Shown here piece after piece: positions 1-8,693 of a stretch of DNA of 64,000 bases. Source of the DNA: a bacterium (GTDB lineage: Bacteria > Bacillota > Bacilli > Lactobacillales > Streptococcaceae); assembly GCA_905221115.1 (NCBI GenBank), contig CAJNBX010000002.1, positions 233,462 to 297,461 on the forward strand, written 5' to 3'. The notes under the pieces are model-generated. The model saw only the letters and a program-made list of their open reading frames with translations. It did no database searches and had not been told where the DNA came from. The translations under genes were made by a program, and so were the position numbers. Positions within the stretch are counted from its first letter, which is position 1; each line of letters opens with the position of its first letter.

Positions 1-374
1 AGGTCAAGGTTGCAGGTGGTTTCCTAGTTCAAGTCTTGCCGGGAGCCAAGGAAGAAGAGATTGCTCGCTTTGAAAAACGCATCCAAGCAATGCCAGCTAT
101 CTCTACTCTTCTCGAAAGCGACGACCATATCGAAGCCCTCCTCAAGGCAATCTACGGTGACGAGGCCTACAAGCGTCTTTCTGAAGAAGAAATCCGTTTC
201 CAATGTGACTGTAGCCATGAGCGCTTTATGAACGCTCTTGCAAGCCTTCCAAGCTCAGACTTGCAGGAAATGAAAGAGGAAGACCACGGGGCAGAAATCA
301 CTTGTCAATTCTGCCAAACTACTTACAACTTTGATGAAAACGACCTGGAGGAACTCATTCGTGACAAATCTTAA
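1..374 (+). CDS. hslO: Hsp33 redox-regulated chaperone, C-terminal part
   Basis: The reading frame is open from the window edge (first full codon at base 3) to TAA at 372-374, so only about 123 C-terminal residues are visible. The end carries the Hsp33 zinc-switch cysteines, a CDC pair and then CQFC about 40 residues later. In this family these four cysteines bind zinc when reduced and form disulfides under oxidative stress, turning on holdase activity in the cytoplasm. The gene overlaps the start of dusB by 14 bases, so the two are probably one operon. The 5' end lies outside the window. Confidence 0.93.
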   Translation, partial: VKVAGGFLVQVLPGAKEEEIARFEKRIQAMPAISTLLESDDHIEALLKAIYGDEAYKRLSEEEIRFQCDCSHERFMNALASLPSSDLQEMKEEDHGAEITCQFCQTTYNFDENDLEELIRDKS

Positions 375-1341
375 TACACCTTTTATGATTGGCAATGTTG
401 AGATTCCCAATCGTACTGTTTTAGCACCTATGGCTGGTGTCACCAACTCAGCCTTTCGTACTATCGCAAAAGAGCTTGGAGCTGGACTCGTTGTAATGGA
501 AATGGTCTCTGACAAGGGAATCCAATACAACAATGAAAAAACTCTGCACATGCTTCATATCGATGAAGGCGAAAACCCTGTCTCTATCCAACTATTTGGT
601 AGTGATGAAGACAGCCTAGCACGCGCAGCAGAATTCATCCAAGAAAACACTAAGACCGATATCGTCGATATCAACATGGGCTGTCCAGTTAACAAAATCG
701 TGAAGAACGAAGCTGGCGCTATATGGCTCAAGGACCCAGACAGGATCTACTCTATTATCAACAAGGTCCAATCTGTCCTTGATATTCCACTTACTGTCAA
801 GATGCGTACCGGCTGGGCTGACCCATCTCTTGCAGTAGAAAATGCCCTCGCTGCTGAAGCTGCAGGTGTTTCTGCTCTTGCTATGCATGGCCGTACCCGC
901 GAACAAATGTATACAGGTCAAGCAGACCTTGAGACTCTTCACAAGGTCGCTCAAGCTTTGACCAAGATTCCATTTATCGCCAACGGTGATATCCGTACTG
1001 TCCAAGAAGCCAAACAGCGTATCGAAGAAGTTGGTGCTGACGCAGTTATGATTGGCCGCGCTGCCATGGGAAATCCTTACCTCTTCAACCAAATCAACCA
1101 CTACTTTGAAACAGGAGAAATCCTACCTGATTTGACCTTTGAGGACAAGATGAAAATCGCCTACGAACATTTGAAACGCTTAATTAACCTCAAAGGAGAA
1201 AACGTAGCAGTTCGTGAATTCCGTGGACTCGCTCCTCACTACCTCCGTGGAACATCTGGCGCAGCCAAGCTCCGTGGAGCTATTTCACAAGCTAGTACTC
1301 TGGCAGAGATTGAGGCACTCTTGCAATTGGATCAGGCTTAA
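361..1341 (+). CDS. dusB: tRNA-dihydrouridine synthase
   Basis: A 326-residue FMN enzyme that reduces uridines in the tRNA D-loop. The N-terminal TIM barrel has the family segment [14 protein letters not shown], the catalytic-loop motif [10 protein letters not shown] and the FMN-site motif IANGDI. I place the start at GTG 361, because GGAGG lies just upstream at about 348-352 and the N-terminus [10 protein letters not shown] matches the family. An ATG at 331 would give ten unlikely extra residues inside hslO. The stop is one base before the next ATG, suggesting translational coupling with the cysteine hydrolase downstream. Confidence 0.93.
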   Translation: MTNLNTPFMIGNVEIPNRTVLAPMAGVTNSAFRTIAKELGAGLVVMEMVSDKGIQYNNEKTLHMLHIDEGENPVSIQLFGSDEDSLARAAEFIQENTKTDIVDINMGCPVNKIVKNEAGAIWLKDPDRIYSIINKVQSVLDIPLTVKMRTGWADPSLAVENALAAEAAGVSALAMHGRTREQMYTGQADLETLHKVAQALTKIPFIANGDIRTVQEAKQRIEEVGADAVMIGRAAMGNPYLFNQINHYFETGEILPDLTFEDKMKIAYEHLKRLINLKGENVAVREFRGLAPHYLRGTSGAAKLRGAISQASTLAEIEALLQLDQA

Positions 1342-1342
1342 A

Positions 1343-1894
1343 ATGGTTCATACTGCTCTACTGATTATCGATATGCAAAAAGCATTTGATAGACCTATTT
1401 GGGGAGAACGAAACAACCCTCAAGCTGAACATCAAGCATTGAGAGTACTAGCATACTTTCGTAAACACGGTCTTCCGGTCTTACATATTCAGCACATATC
1501 TGATAATCCCCAGTCGCAATTTCATAACAAACAAAATCAGGAGTTTAAAAGTGGATTTGAACCATTTGCTTCAGAACCTGTCTTTCAAAAAACGGTTAAT
1601 AGCGCCTTTATTGGAACAAATCTTGAAACCTATTTACGAAAAAATCAGATTTGTCATTTAATCGTTGTTGGTTTGACTCTGCCTCATTGTATATCTACTA
1701 CGACACGAATGGCAGCAAATCTTGGTTTCGAAGTCACTTTACTAGCAGATGCTACTGCCAGTTTTACCCTGTCTAACAAAAACGGTCAGGCCATCTCTCC
1801 TGAGACTATCCATGAGATTAATCTCCTTTCTCTACAAGATGAGTTTGCTCAAATTCTTACTACAGAAGAATTTTTAACCCAAGTACAAGTATAA
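1343..1894 (+). CDS. Isochorismatase-family cysteine hydrolase
   Basis: 183 residues with the fold and catalytic triad of the isochorismatase-like superfamily: Asp in LLIIDMQKAF, Lys in FQKTVNSAF and Cys in GLTLPHCISTTTR. Family members hydrolyse small amides such as nicotinamide, ureidomalonate or N-carbamoyl compounds, and the substrate here cannot be told from sequence. I use ATG 1343, directly after the dusB stop; the longer open frame from 1214 lies inside dusB and is not credible. There is no separate ribosome site, so it probably depends on dusB translation. A strong terminator follows. Confidence 0.83.
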   Translation: MVHTALLIIDMQKAFDRPIWGERNNPQAEHQALRVLAYFRKHGLPVLHIQHISDNPQSQFHNKQNQEFKSGFEPFASEPVFQKTVNSAFIGTNLETYLRKNQICHLIVVGLTLPHCISTTTRMAANLGFEVTLLADATASFTLSNKNGQAISPETIHEINLLSLQDEFAQILTTEEFLTQVQV

Positions 1895-1900
1895 AATAAT

Positions 1901-1930
1901 CCGTCAACTCTTATTGAGCTGACGGATTTT
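1901..1930. terminator. Bidirectional intrinsic terminator
   Basis: CCGTCA pairs with TGACGG and an inner CTC pairs with GAG around a TTATT loop, followed by a T-rich run. It separates the convergent hydrolase and lipoprotein genes. Confidence 0.8.
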
Positions 1931-1963
1931 CTTTGATTGTAGAAATTCAAATACTAATCGTTA

Positions 1964-2662
1964 TTATTGACTCAAAGCAACACTAGAAACCTTGCCATCC
2001 GCTCCTGTTGTAATTTGGATGACTTTTCCTCCACCGATTTTGGCATTATACTTACCATCATCAAGAGTATAAGAATAGCCTCTGATAGAGTAGTTTTCTT
2101 TCTTTCCATCAGCAGATTCTACTGTGAATTGACCTCCTGATGAAACTGTAATGGTTTCGCCATTAGCTCCCTTCCAGTTGCCCGCTGCTGCTGAGAAATC
2201 ACCGTCTACCATAGTTAAAACACCCTTGTAGCGTTTATTTTGCTCTACTTGCTTGTCTTGAAGTTTGCGATCAGTGGTAGGATCATAACCTGACTGGTTA
2301 GACTGAGCTTGAGAACCTTGCCGAGTTGAAGGAGCCTGAGCAGGCGTTTGTTGACTAGCTGCCTGTTGGTTAGACACTTCTTGACCTTGTCTTTGCTCTG
2401 GTGCAGATGCCGCTTGTGATGGTGTTGCACTTGCTGAAGACTGGTCAGTAGACGCCTTGGCCTTTTCAGATGAAGCTGAACTTGAGGACTTCTGAGTCTT
2501 GCTTTCTTTGCTAGCAGAAGCTGCTTTAGAGCTTGATGATTGGCTTGTCTTAGAAGAACTGCTTGCTTGAGTTGTTTCCTTTTTATTTCCACAAGCTCCT
2601 AATAGCAAGGTAGAAGCCAATACAGTTGCTGCCATCAATTTGATATATGTTTTCTTTTTCAT
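1964..2662 (-). CDS. Serine-rich surface lipoprotein of unknown function
   Basis: 232 residues. A lipoprotein signal ends in the lipobox LGAC, with Cys24 the predicted lipidated residue. A low-complexity linker rich in Ser, Ala, Lys and Gln runs from about residue 30 to 130. The last 100 residues form a compact domain with repeated beta-like segments (NWKGANGETITVSSGGQFTV and further). I think it resembles small lipoprotein C-terminal domains annotated only as DUF in streptococci, but I do not recognise a function. It has its own strong promoter and is monocistronic between two terminators. The low-complexity linker is likely to vary in length between strains. Confidence 0.8.
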   Translation of the reverse strand: MKKKTYIKLMAATVLASTLLLGACGNKKETTQASSSSKTSQSSSSKAASASKESKTQKSSSSASSEKAKASTDQSSASATPSQAASAPEQRQGQEVSNQQAASQQTPAQAPSTRQGSQAQSNQSGYDPTTDRKLQDKQVEQNKRYKGVLTMVDGDFSAAAGNWKGANGETITVSSGGQFTVESADGKKENYSIRGYSYTLDDGKYNAKIGGGKVIQITTGADGKVSSVALSQ

Positions 2663-2716
2663 TTCTCTACTCCTTTGTAATATTTTTGAAATATTAAGAA
2701 ATCTTTTTGTAATATA

Positions 2717-2745
2717 ATTGTAACATCGAGATTTGAATATGTCAA
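2717..2745 (-). promoter_or_regulatory. Sigma-70 type promoter of the lipoprotein gene
   Basis: Reading the minus strand, TTGACA (2740-2745) and TACAAT (2717-2722) are 17 bp apart. The start codon is about 50 bases downstream. Confidence 0.75.
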
Positions 2746-2829
2746 CGATTTGTTTAAACTATTTTAAAAATCTCACATAATTTAAACATCTTTACTCCTC
2801 CTACTCTTCTATTCGTAATAAAACAGAAA

Positions 2830-2848
2830 AACAGGATATTTTCCTGTT
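2830..2848. repeat. Short inverted repeat in an AT-rich intergenic stretch
   Basis: AACAGGA and TCCTGTT form a 7-bp inverted repeat with a 5-base spacer, followed by A- and T-rich sequence. It could be a weak terminator or an operator upstream of the next promoter. Confidence 0.3.
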
Positions 2849-2878
2849 AAAAATTTAAATTTGTTTTTATGTAATCGC

Positions 2879-2907
2879 TTGCATTGCGTTAGACAAAGGA
2901 ATATAAT
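2879..2907 (+). promoter_or_regulatory. Promoter of the broken small membrane-protein gene
   Basis: TTGCAT (2879-2884) and a perfect TATAAT (2902-2907) are separated by 17 bp. A strong ribosome site (AGGAGG) follows about 10 bases before ATG 2941. Confidence 0.7.
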
Positions 2908-2940
2908 AATAGTGAAATAGAATATAGGAGGTGCACTCTT

Positions 2941-3171
2941 ATGCTAAATAAGTATTATAAGTATCTTCCTTGAGTGATTTTGGGAGCTTTCTGTTCTTAT
3001 CAGTCTGCAGTTCGCTACGCTCAGACTACATTTGATTTATTTTACCTAATAACCATTTTTATGATTGTAGATATAGCTTTATTGTACTTACATGAAACCT
3101 ATTTAAAATATAAATACAAAGATTTATTCATTCGCATCATGAGCAATTCTAAGAAAAATAGCCATCCCTAA
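2941..3171 (+). pseudogene. Small membrane protein gene interrupted by TGA
   Basis: ATG 2941 has an ideal AGGAGG at the right distance and a good promoter, but the frame meets TGA at 2971-2973 after ten codons (MLNKYYKYLP). The same frame then runs on for 65 codons to TAA at 3171 and encodes a hydrophobic segment (FYLITIFMIVDIALLYL) and a basic tail. The simplest reading is a nonsense change, probably TGG to TGA, in a 76-residue single-span membrane protein. Re-initiation at the GTG directly after the stop is possible, but it has no ribosome site of its own. I do not recognise the protein. Confidence 0.6.
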
Positions 3172-3212
3172 AACAGTCGCAACAGCAAAGCAAACTAATA
3201 AAGGCAAACAAA

Positions 3213-3244
3213 GAGGTCGGGAACTTTGTCCCGACCTCGTTTTT
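3213..3244. terminator. Strong bidirectional terminator
   Basis: GAGGTCGGGA (3213-3222) pairs perfectly with TCCCGACCTC (3229-3238) around a 6-base loop, followed by GTTTTT on the plus strand. It ends clpC on the minus strand and the small broken gene on the plus strand. Confidence 0.85.
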
Positions 3245-5675
3245 ATGCAATATCAAATTTTAACTGGCCTGCTTTAACACCAATCTTAAGTGTGCTACCT
3301 GCCACCAAATCTCCCTTAAGAAGAAGTTCTGCCAACTTGTCTTCCACTTCTGTTTGTAGGGTTCTACGAAGTGGACGAGCTCCCATCTCTGGGTCATATC
3401 CTTGATTTGCCAACAATTTCAGTGCTGAAGCTTGTAATTTCAAGTCAATGCCTTTTTCAGCCAAACTTGCCACTAAAGGTTTGACCATAATCTTCACTAC
3501 TTCCTGCATATGATCGCTAGACAGGCTATGGAAGACCACCTTTTCATCAATACGGTTAATAAATTCAGGTCTATAAGCCTTTTTCAACTCTTCAAACATG
3601 CGTTTTTCCATATTTTCCTGGTCAAAACGAATATCCTTAGCCCCAAAACCAACAGTCTTATCATCACGAAGGGCAGTCGCACCTAGGTTTGATGTCATGA
3701 TGATAATGGTATTTGAAAAATCGACCTTGCGTCCCTTGCTATCTGTCAAGACACCGTCATCCAGAACCTGCAAGAGAACATTAAAGATATCTGGATGGGC
3801 CTTCTCTACCTCGTCAAAGAGGAGAACAGAGTATGGTTTGTTGCGAACCTTCTCGGTCAACTCCCCACCTTCTTCATAACCCACATAGCCCGGAGGAGCT
3901 CCGTTGAGACGACTGGCTGCGAATTTCTCCATATACTCACTCATATCAAAGCGGATAAGAGCTGATTCGTCGTCAAAAAGAACTTCTGCCAGAGCCTTAG
4001 CCAATTCGGTCTTCCCGACACCTGTAGGTCCTAGGAACATAAAGGAACCAATCGGACGCTTGTGACTGCGAATCCCTGACTGGTTGCGGCGAATCGCACG
4101 GCTAATGCTTGAAACTGCTTGATCTTGACCGATGACACTTTTGTGCAATTCAGCTTCCAGATTCAGGTATTTCTTAGCGTCAGTCTGAGTCAGTTTTTGG
4201 ACTGGAATACCTGACAAGCGACTCAAGGTGGTCAAAATATCAGACTCTGTCACCAAGTCTTTATAGACAGGCACTTCCTCTTCTTTTGCGATTAGCTGAG
4301 CTGCCTGTTTCCACTTACCATCCATCAAGGCCTTGTCAGCTAGACTCAAACCTGAATCGTCTGCTTTTACATGCTTAGCCTTATTTTGCACTGTTGCCGC
4401 TGCTTCATCTAAGAGGTCGATAGCAGAGTCTGGCAAGTGACGGCTAGTCAAGTAACGATGGGCCATCTTAACGGCTGTTTCGACCGCTTCATCTGTGATT
4501 TGCACACGGTGATGTTTCTCATAAGTCGCCTTCAAGCCTTGTAAAATGGTCATGCTGTCTGCAACACTTGGCTCTTCAATCGTCACTTTGGCGAAACGAC
4601 GAGAAAGGGCCGCATCTTTTTCGATGTGTTTTTGATATTCTTCCTGAGTGGTCGCACCAACTGTTCTCAAGGTTCCACGCGCCAAGGCTGGCTTCAAGAT
4701 ATTGGCCGCATCTAGAGTTGAGTCAATCCCACTACCAGAACCCATGATGGTATGAAGTTCATCGATAAAGAGGATGACTTGGCCATCTTCTTCAATATCC
4801 TTGATGATATTGTTCATGCGTTCTTCAAAGTCACCACGGAAACGTGTACCTGCAACGACATTCATCAAGTCAAGCTCTAACACGCGCATCTTAGCCATTT
4901 CCGCAGGCACGTCACCACTAGCAATACGCTGGGCAAGACCAAGTGCCAGAGCAGTTTTTCCGACACCTGCATCCCCAACCAAGACAGGATTGTTCTTGGT
5001 CTTTCGACTCAAGATTTGAATCATACGTGAGATTTCCTTATCCCGACCGATGACTGGTTCTAACTTACCAAAACGCGCTTGCTCTGTCAAATCATGCGTA
5101 TAGTCCTCAAGACCACCACTCGGAGTCTGCGGCATGCCCATCATATTAGCCATAGAATTTTGCTTGTCAGCTACTGTACGATGGCGTTGGCGTAAAGCCT
5201 TGAGATCTTCTCGAGTCCAGCCTGCACGTTCTTCTAGATTGCGACGAAGGGCAGCAATCTTGACCTGATCTTTCTTGTCTTCATAAGAAAAACCAGCCCT
5301 CTCCAAGATACGAGTCGCCAAGGCATTTCCATCATGCAAAATCGCATAGAGGACGTGCTCCGTCCCTAGCACCTTAGCATGGACCACTGACGCTACATAC
5401 TCTGCTTCGTCAAAAAGAACCTGCAAACGATGGGAGAACGGCAATTCCGTAAAGGTTTCATCCTGGCTATAGTCCGTTTCAGTCAGTTCCAAAGCTACTT
5501 CTTCTAAACGGTCCATCTCATATGGATAATCATTTAAAGTTGCCCCTGCCACACTATAACTGTGGTTAGACATGGCAATCAACAAGTGCCAAGACTCTAG
5601 GTAACGAGCTCCAAAATGGCCAGCAACCATGTAGGCACTTTCGATACATTCATTCAATGCTTTTGAATAGTTCAT
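3243..5675 (-). CDS. clpC: ClpC ATP-dependent protease ATPase subunit
   Basis: 810 residues, the usual ClpC length. It has a Clp N-terminal double repeat (about 1-140), a first AAA+ module with Walker A GDAGVGKT (234-241), a short middle region, and a second AAA+ module with Walker A GPTGVGKT (about 540) and the Clp-C beta domain. Hexameric ClpC unfolds substrates and feeds them to the ClpP peptidase (not in this window) in the cytoplasm. It lies one base after the ctsR stop, so the two are cotranscribed and coupled. Regulation is by CtsR through the operator upstream of ctsR. Confidence 0.96.
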   Translation of the reverse strand: MNYSKALNECIESAYMVAGHFGARYLESWHLLIAMSNHSYSVAGATLNDYPYEMDRLEEVALELTETDYSQDETFTELPFSHRLQVLFDEAEYVASVVHAKVLGTEHVLYAILHDGNALATRILERAGFSYEDKKDQVKIAALRRNLEERAGWTREDLKALRQRHRTVADKQNSMANMMGMPQTPSGGLEDYTHDLTEQARFGKLEPVIGRDKEISRMIQILSRKTKNNPVLVGDAGVGKTALALGLAQRIASGDVPAEMAKMRVLELDLMNVVAGTRFRGDFEERMNNIIKDIEEDGQVILFIDELHTIMGSGSGIDSTLDAANILKPALARGTLRTVGATTQEEYQKHIEKDAALSRRFAKVTIEEPSVADSMTILQGLKATYEKHHRVQITDEAVETAVKMAHRYLTSRHLPDSAIDLLDEAAATVQNKAKHVKADDSGLSLADKALMDGKWKQAAQLIAKEEEVPVYKDLVTESDILTTLSRLSGIPVQKLTQTDAKKYLNLEAELHKSVIGQDQAVSSISRAIRRNQSGIRSHKRPIGSFMFLGPTGVGKTELAKALAEVLFDDESALIRFDMSEYMEKFAASRLNGAPPGYVGYEEGGELTEKVRNKPYSVLLFDEVEKAHPDIFNVLLQVLDDGVLTDSKGRKVDFSNTIIIMTSNLGATALRDDKTVGFGAKDIRFDQENMEKRMFEELKKAYRPEFINRIDEKVVFHSLSSDHMQEVVKIMVKPLVASLAEKGIDLKLQASALKLLANQGYDPEMGARPLRRTLQTEVEDKLAELLLKGDLVAGSTLKIGVKAGQLKFDIA

Positions 5676-5676
5676 C

Positions 5677-6135
5677 TTACTTCCCTTTTCTATCTACCTC
5701 TTGTATGACCTGTCGTAGCATATTAGCACGAACAACTGGAGCTTCTTCTCCTAGAACGCGATCCAAAGCTACTGCTACCAGCAAATTCATCTCCTGCTTG
5801 GTCATCAATTCCTGCTCAACCAAAAGCTGGAGAATATCCTCATAAATTTCTTGACTGACCCGCTCACCAATCGAGTAAAGCAAATCGCGGAGCATTTCAT
5901 GATGACTAGAAAACTCAATCCGTCCTATACGAATATAGCCTCCGCCACCACGCTTACTTTCAACCAAGTAGCCTCTACTTTCCGTAAAGCGTGTCTTGAT
6001 CACATAGTTAATCTGACTGGGAACAACCTGAAAGGTATCTGCCAACTGACTACGTTGCAACTCCACAATACCAGATTGATCTAAAATCGCCTTGATGTAG
6101 GCCTCAATATGATCCGATGTATTTTTAAATCTCAT
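5677..6135 (-). CDS. ctsR: CtsR transcriptional repressor of class III heat-shock genes
   Basis: 152 residues with an N-terminal winged helix-turn-helix and the glycine-rich wing GGGGYIRI at about residues 63-70, the heat-sensing element that contacts DNA in CtsR. It represses clp and other chaperone genes by binding tandem heptads, and it sits directly upstream of clpC in one operon. The separate mcsA and mcsB genes found in this operon in Bacillus are absent, as is usual in streptococci. Autoregulation is expected, since a heptad-type site overlaps its own promoter. Confidence 0.95.
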   Translation of the reverse strand: MRFKNTSDHIEAYIKAILDQSGIVELQRSQLADTFQVVPSQINYVIKTRFTESRGYLVESKRGGGGYIRIGRIEFSSHHEMLRDLLYSIGERVSQEIYEDILQLLVEQELMTKQEMNLLVAVALDRVLGEEAPVVRANMLRQVIQEVDRKGK

Positions 6136-6160
6136 TACAAACCCACCTCTCTCTTTGAAC

Positions 6161-6206
6161 CTTGACTATCTTTGACTATACTATCATTTAACACTCTATA
6201 AGTCAA
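6161..6206 (-). promoter_or_regulatory. ctsR-clpC promoter with CtsR operator
   Basis: On the minus strand, TTGACT (6201-6206) and TAGTAT (6178-6183) are 17 bp apart. Directly after lies AGTCAAAGATAGTCAAGG (6161-6178), a tandem GTCAAA-type heptad repeat as recognised by CtsR. The operator overlaps the transcription start, as fits repression. Confidence 0.75.
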
Positions 6207-6291
6207 ATTTTTAAGGCTCAGCCCTTGAAAATACTGACTTTCTTTAAAAACATTTAGGCATTGAATCGCCTTAGCTTTTCTTCAAAATTCC

Positions 6292-6336
6292 ATAAAAAAA
6301 CTCAAAAGTTAGATACTATAATCCGACTTTTGAGTT
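6292..6336 (-). terminator. Terminator of the small membrane-protein gene
   Basis: Arms AACTCAAAAGT (6299-6309) and ACTTTTGAGTT (6326-6336) pair over 11 bp around a 16-base loop. On the minus strand the hairpin is followed by a run of T (6293-6298). Confidence 0.7.
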
Positions 6337-6344
6337 ATAACTTA

Positions 6345-6530
6345 TTACGGTCTATTTTTAATTTCGTATAGAAACGCTAACACTAGGACCACTATACCCA
6401 GAACGGCAATCATTCCAAATCCCAGAATAGCTAGTGAAATCGAAGAACTTACATAAAGTACAAACAAAGCAGTTAGGAGACCAATTATTAAAACTGCTTT
6501 TACAATGCCTTTTATATATATTAAATTCAT
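6345..6530 (-). CDS. Small two-span membrane protein, unknown
   Basis: 61 residues with two hydrophobic segments (about 9-29 and 31-54) and a short charged tail EIKNRP. A GAGGTG ribosome site precedes ATG at 6530 and a clear terminator follows, so it looks like a real monocistronic gene. No motif identifies a role. The upstream DNA is very AT-rich and I could not pick a convincing promoter. Small bitopic or hairpin membrane proteins of this kind are common in streptococci and often stress-related, but that is only a guess. Confidence 0.6.
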   Translation of the reverse strand: MNLIYIKGIVKAVLIIGLLTALFVLYVSSSISLAILGFGMIAVLGIVVLVLAFLYEIKNRP

Positions 6531-6919
6531 ATATCACCTCTAAAAAAATAATAGAAGTTATTTTCTAAAATAGTAACATCTCTTAAAGCAATTGATTAAA
6601 AATATTTTTAGTTTTTAAGTTCATTAATTTACTTTTTTCTGGTTTTGTTTTTGTCGCTACTCTATTTTCTATAGGCACTGTGCTATTAATTTTTTGTTAG
6701 ATATTATTATTTTTATTACTAATCTAATTTTTGATGATATATTGCTTTTAAATATGATTTATAGTTTTTTGAATAGAATTATTGATTCTTAATTATTACG
6801 TTTAACAGAGCTGTTAAGACTATAGATAGTATAACTTCTCTTTTCATTATAAATGAATTATTTTCAAAATGCAAATACGGTATCTGATTTTTTATCCTTC
6901 ATTTACTCTCCCACTTTTT
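6531..6919. other. AT-rich intergenic stretch without a gene
   Basis: About 390 bp of strongly AT-rich DNA with no credible coding frame on either strand. The only structured element I see is a palindrome, TTAACAG-AG-CTGTTAA (6802-6817). No clear terminator for the thiamine ABC operon could be found here, so its transcripts may run some way into this region. Confidence 0.5.
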
Positions 6920-7648
6920 CTACTTATCTAAGCCTAATTCTGCCAAGATTTGACGTTTGTAGGCAATCTTTTGAACTTCCTTGTCCTCATCTTCAGACCA
7001 ATCTAGTTTAATTTCTGAAACAATCTGCCCAGGGCGATTTTTCAAGATATAGATGCGGTCGCTGAGATTAAGGGCCTCCTCGATACTATGAGTAATAATC
7101 AATGTTGTCAGTTGCAACTGCTTGTGAATCTCAAGGTACCAAGCGTGGAGTTCCATCTTGGTCATCTCATCCAAGGCGCTAAAGGCCTCGTCTAAGAGAA
7201 AGAGCTTGTGCCCGAAAAGGTAAGTTCGAAGCAAGGCTACACGCTGGCGCATCCCGCCACTAAGTTCATGAGGATACTTGTCCCGTACAGCTGTCAACTG
7301 GAAGGTCGCAAGAATTTCATCTGCGCGAGCAATAGCTTCAGCCTTATCCACTTTTTGAATCAAGAGGGGTAAAATGATATTACCAAGAACGGTCTTGTGC
7401 TCCAAGAGCAGATCCTTTTGCAACATATAACTCACCCGCCCCTTGGGATTCTCCTCACCGTCCAGAACAATTCGCCCTGACTGGACTTCTAAAATCCCAG
7501 CAATTAAGTTAAAGAGGGTGGTCTTCCCAACACCACTTGGACCTAAGATAGAAACCACTTCACCTGAAATCACCTGCAGGTTAATGTCCTCTAAAATCCT
7601 ATCTTGACCATAGGCATAACTGACGTGTTCTAGTCTTATTTCTGTCAT
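6920..7648 (-). CDS. thiZ: ABC transporter ATPase, thiamine-precursor uptake
   Basis: 242 residues with Walker A GPSGVGKTT (about 36-44), signature LSGGMRQRVALLR, Walker B LFLLDEAFSALD and the switch His in IITHS. It resembles ATPases of nitrate/taurine/ThiXYZ-type importers. The start overlaps the stop of the substrate-binding protein gene (TAATG), giving tight coupling. The last gene of a four-gene operon under a TPP riboswitch, it most likely powers import of thiamine or its hydroxymethylpyrimidine precursor. The symbol rests on operon context, not on a ThiZ-specific motif. Confidence 0.8.
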   Translation of the reverse strand: MTEIRLEHVSYAYGQDRILEDINLQVISGEVVSILGPSGVGKTTLFNLIAGILEVQSGRIVLDGEENPKGRVSYMLQKDLLLEHKTVLGNIILPLLIQKVDKAEAIARADEILATFQLTAVRDKYPHELSGGMRQRVALLRTYLFGHKLFLLDEAFSALDEMTKMELHAWYLEIHKQLQLTTLIITHSIEEALNLSDRIYILKNRPGQIVSEIKLDWSEDEDKEVQKIAYKRQILAELGLDK

Positions 7649-8655
7649 TATTTCACAAACTCGTTGGTGAAGCCTTTGTCTGTCAAATCTTCTTTAAGAA
7701 TACCATTTTCTTTATCCCATTTGTAGAAGGCATTCCAGCGAGCTGCATCAAATTGACCCCATTTTTCCTTGTCGCTTGCGTATTCTTTTGACAAGTATTT
7801 TTGAGATTCGATGACAAAGTCACGTTTTTCCTGAAGTTCAGGTGCATTCTTAATGAGGATATCAGCTGCTTCTTCTGAATGCTCCATAGCATATTGGTAG
7901 CCTTTTTTGATAGCTTGGATGACTTTACGAGCTTCTTCTTTATTGTCTTTAAGGTAGTCGTTGTTTGCGATGATAACTGGTGAGTAGTAGTCAAACTCCT
8001 TGACATAGTCTTTCAAGTACAAGAAGTTAGCATCTACACCTTGAGATTTTGCAAGGATACCATCCCATCCGTAGTAGATCCATGCAGTATCAAATACTCC
8101 ATTAGCAATCGGTGTGATAGAGTTTGAGTCGTTATTTGGTACTTTTTCAACCTTCTCAAAGTCCCCACCTTGTGATTCTACCAAGGTTTTCAACATAGCA
8201 AGTTCAGTTGGGTCATTCCAAGTCCCGTATTTCTTACCAACCAAGTCTTTTGGACTAGCTACATTGTCAGATTTACGAGAGATGATTCCTGATGTATTGT
8301 GTTCAACAATAGCTGCAACGGCAGTAATTCCTGCCCCTTTTTCCAATTTTTTAGCCATGTAGTCTTGGAAATACACTGCAAATGGTGCCTTACCATTAAT
8401 GACTAAGTCAGAAGAACTTTCTTCTGGTGGCAATTTCAAATCAACATCCACTCCAGCTTCTTTGAAATAACCTTTTTCCTTGGCAACATAAAGCCCTGTG
8501 TGGTTGGTATTTGGTGTCCAGTCTAGGATAAAGTCGATTTTCTTAAGTTCTGCCTCTTTGTTATCCTTAGAAGCAGTTCCTTGACCACAGGCCACAAGCA
8601 CAACAGCTACAAGAGCTGTTAAAACAGTTAAAAACACTTTCCATGTTTTCTTCAT
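7648..8655 (-). CDS. thiY: Substrate-binding lipoprotein, thiamine-pyrimidine ABC importer
   Basis: 335 residues. The lipoprotein signal ends in LVAC with Cys23 as the lipid anchor. The mature part is an NMT1/THI5-like periplasmic-binding fold, recognisable from DFILDWTPNTNHTGLYVAKEKGYFKEAGVDV, a pattern typical of proteins that bind pyrimidine precursors of thiamine. It lies between the permease and ATPase genes in the riboswitch operon. Ligand identity (HMP, formylaminopyrimidine or thiamine) is not settled by sequence. Confidence 0.82.
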   Translation of the reverse strand: MKKTWKVFLTVLTALVAVVLVACGQGTASKDNKEAELKKIDFILDWTPNTNHTGLYVAKEKGYFKEAGVDVDLKLPPEESSSDLVINGKAPFAVYFQDYMAKKLEKGAGITAVAAIVEHNTSGIISRKSDNVASPKDLVGKKYGTWNDPTELAMLKTLVESQGGDFEKVEKVPNNDSNSITPIANGVFDTAWIYYGWDGILAKSQGVDANFLYLKDYVKEFDYYSPVIIANNDYLKDNKEEARKVIQAIKKGYQYAMEHSEEAADILIKNAPELQEKRDFVIESQKYLSKEYASDKEKWGQFDAARWNAFYKWDKENGILKEDLTDKGFTNEFVK

Positions 8656-8693
8656 TTTGATTTCCTCTTTTCTTTTTCAGAAACATTCTTATT

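Noticed and set aside
616..1101. 161-codon minus-strand frame within dusB
   Set aside because: Antisense of a well-conserved enzyme with no promoter or ribosome site.
1214..1342. Longer cysteine hydrolase start inside dusB
   Set aside because: The added 43 residues are an out-of-frame reading of dusB; the family start LLIIDMQKAF fits ATG 1343.
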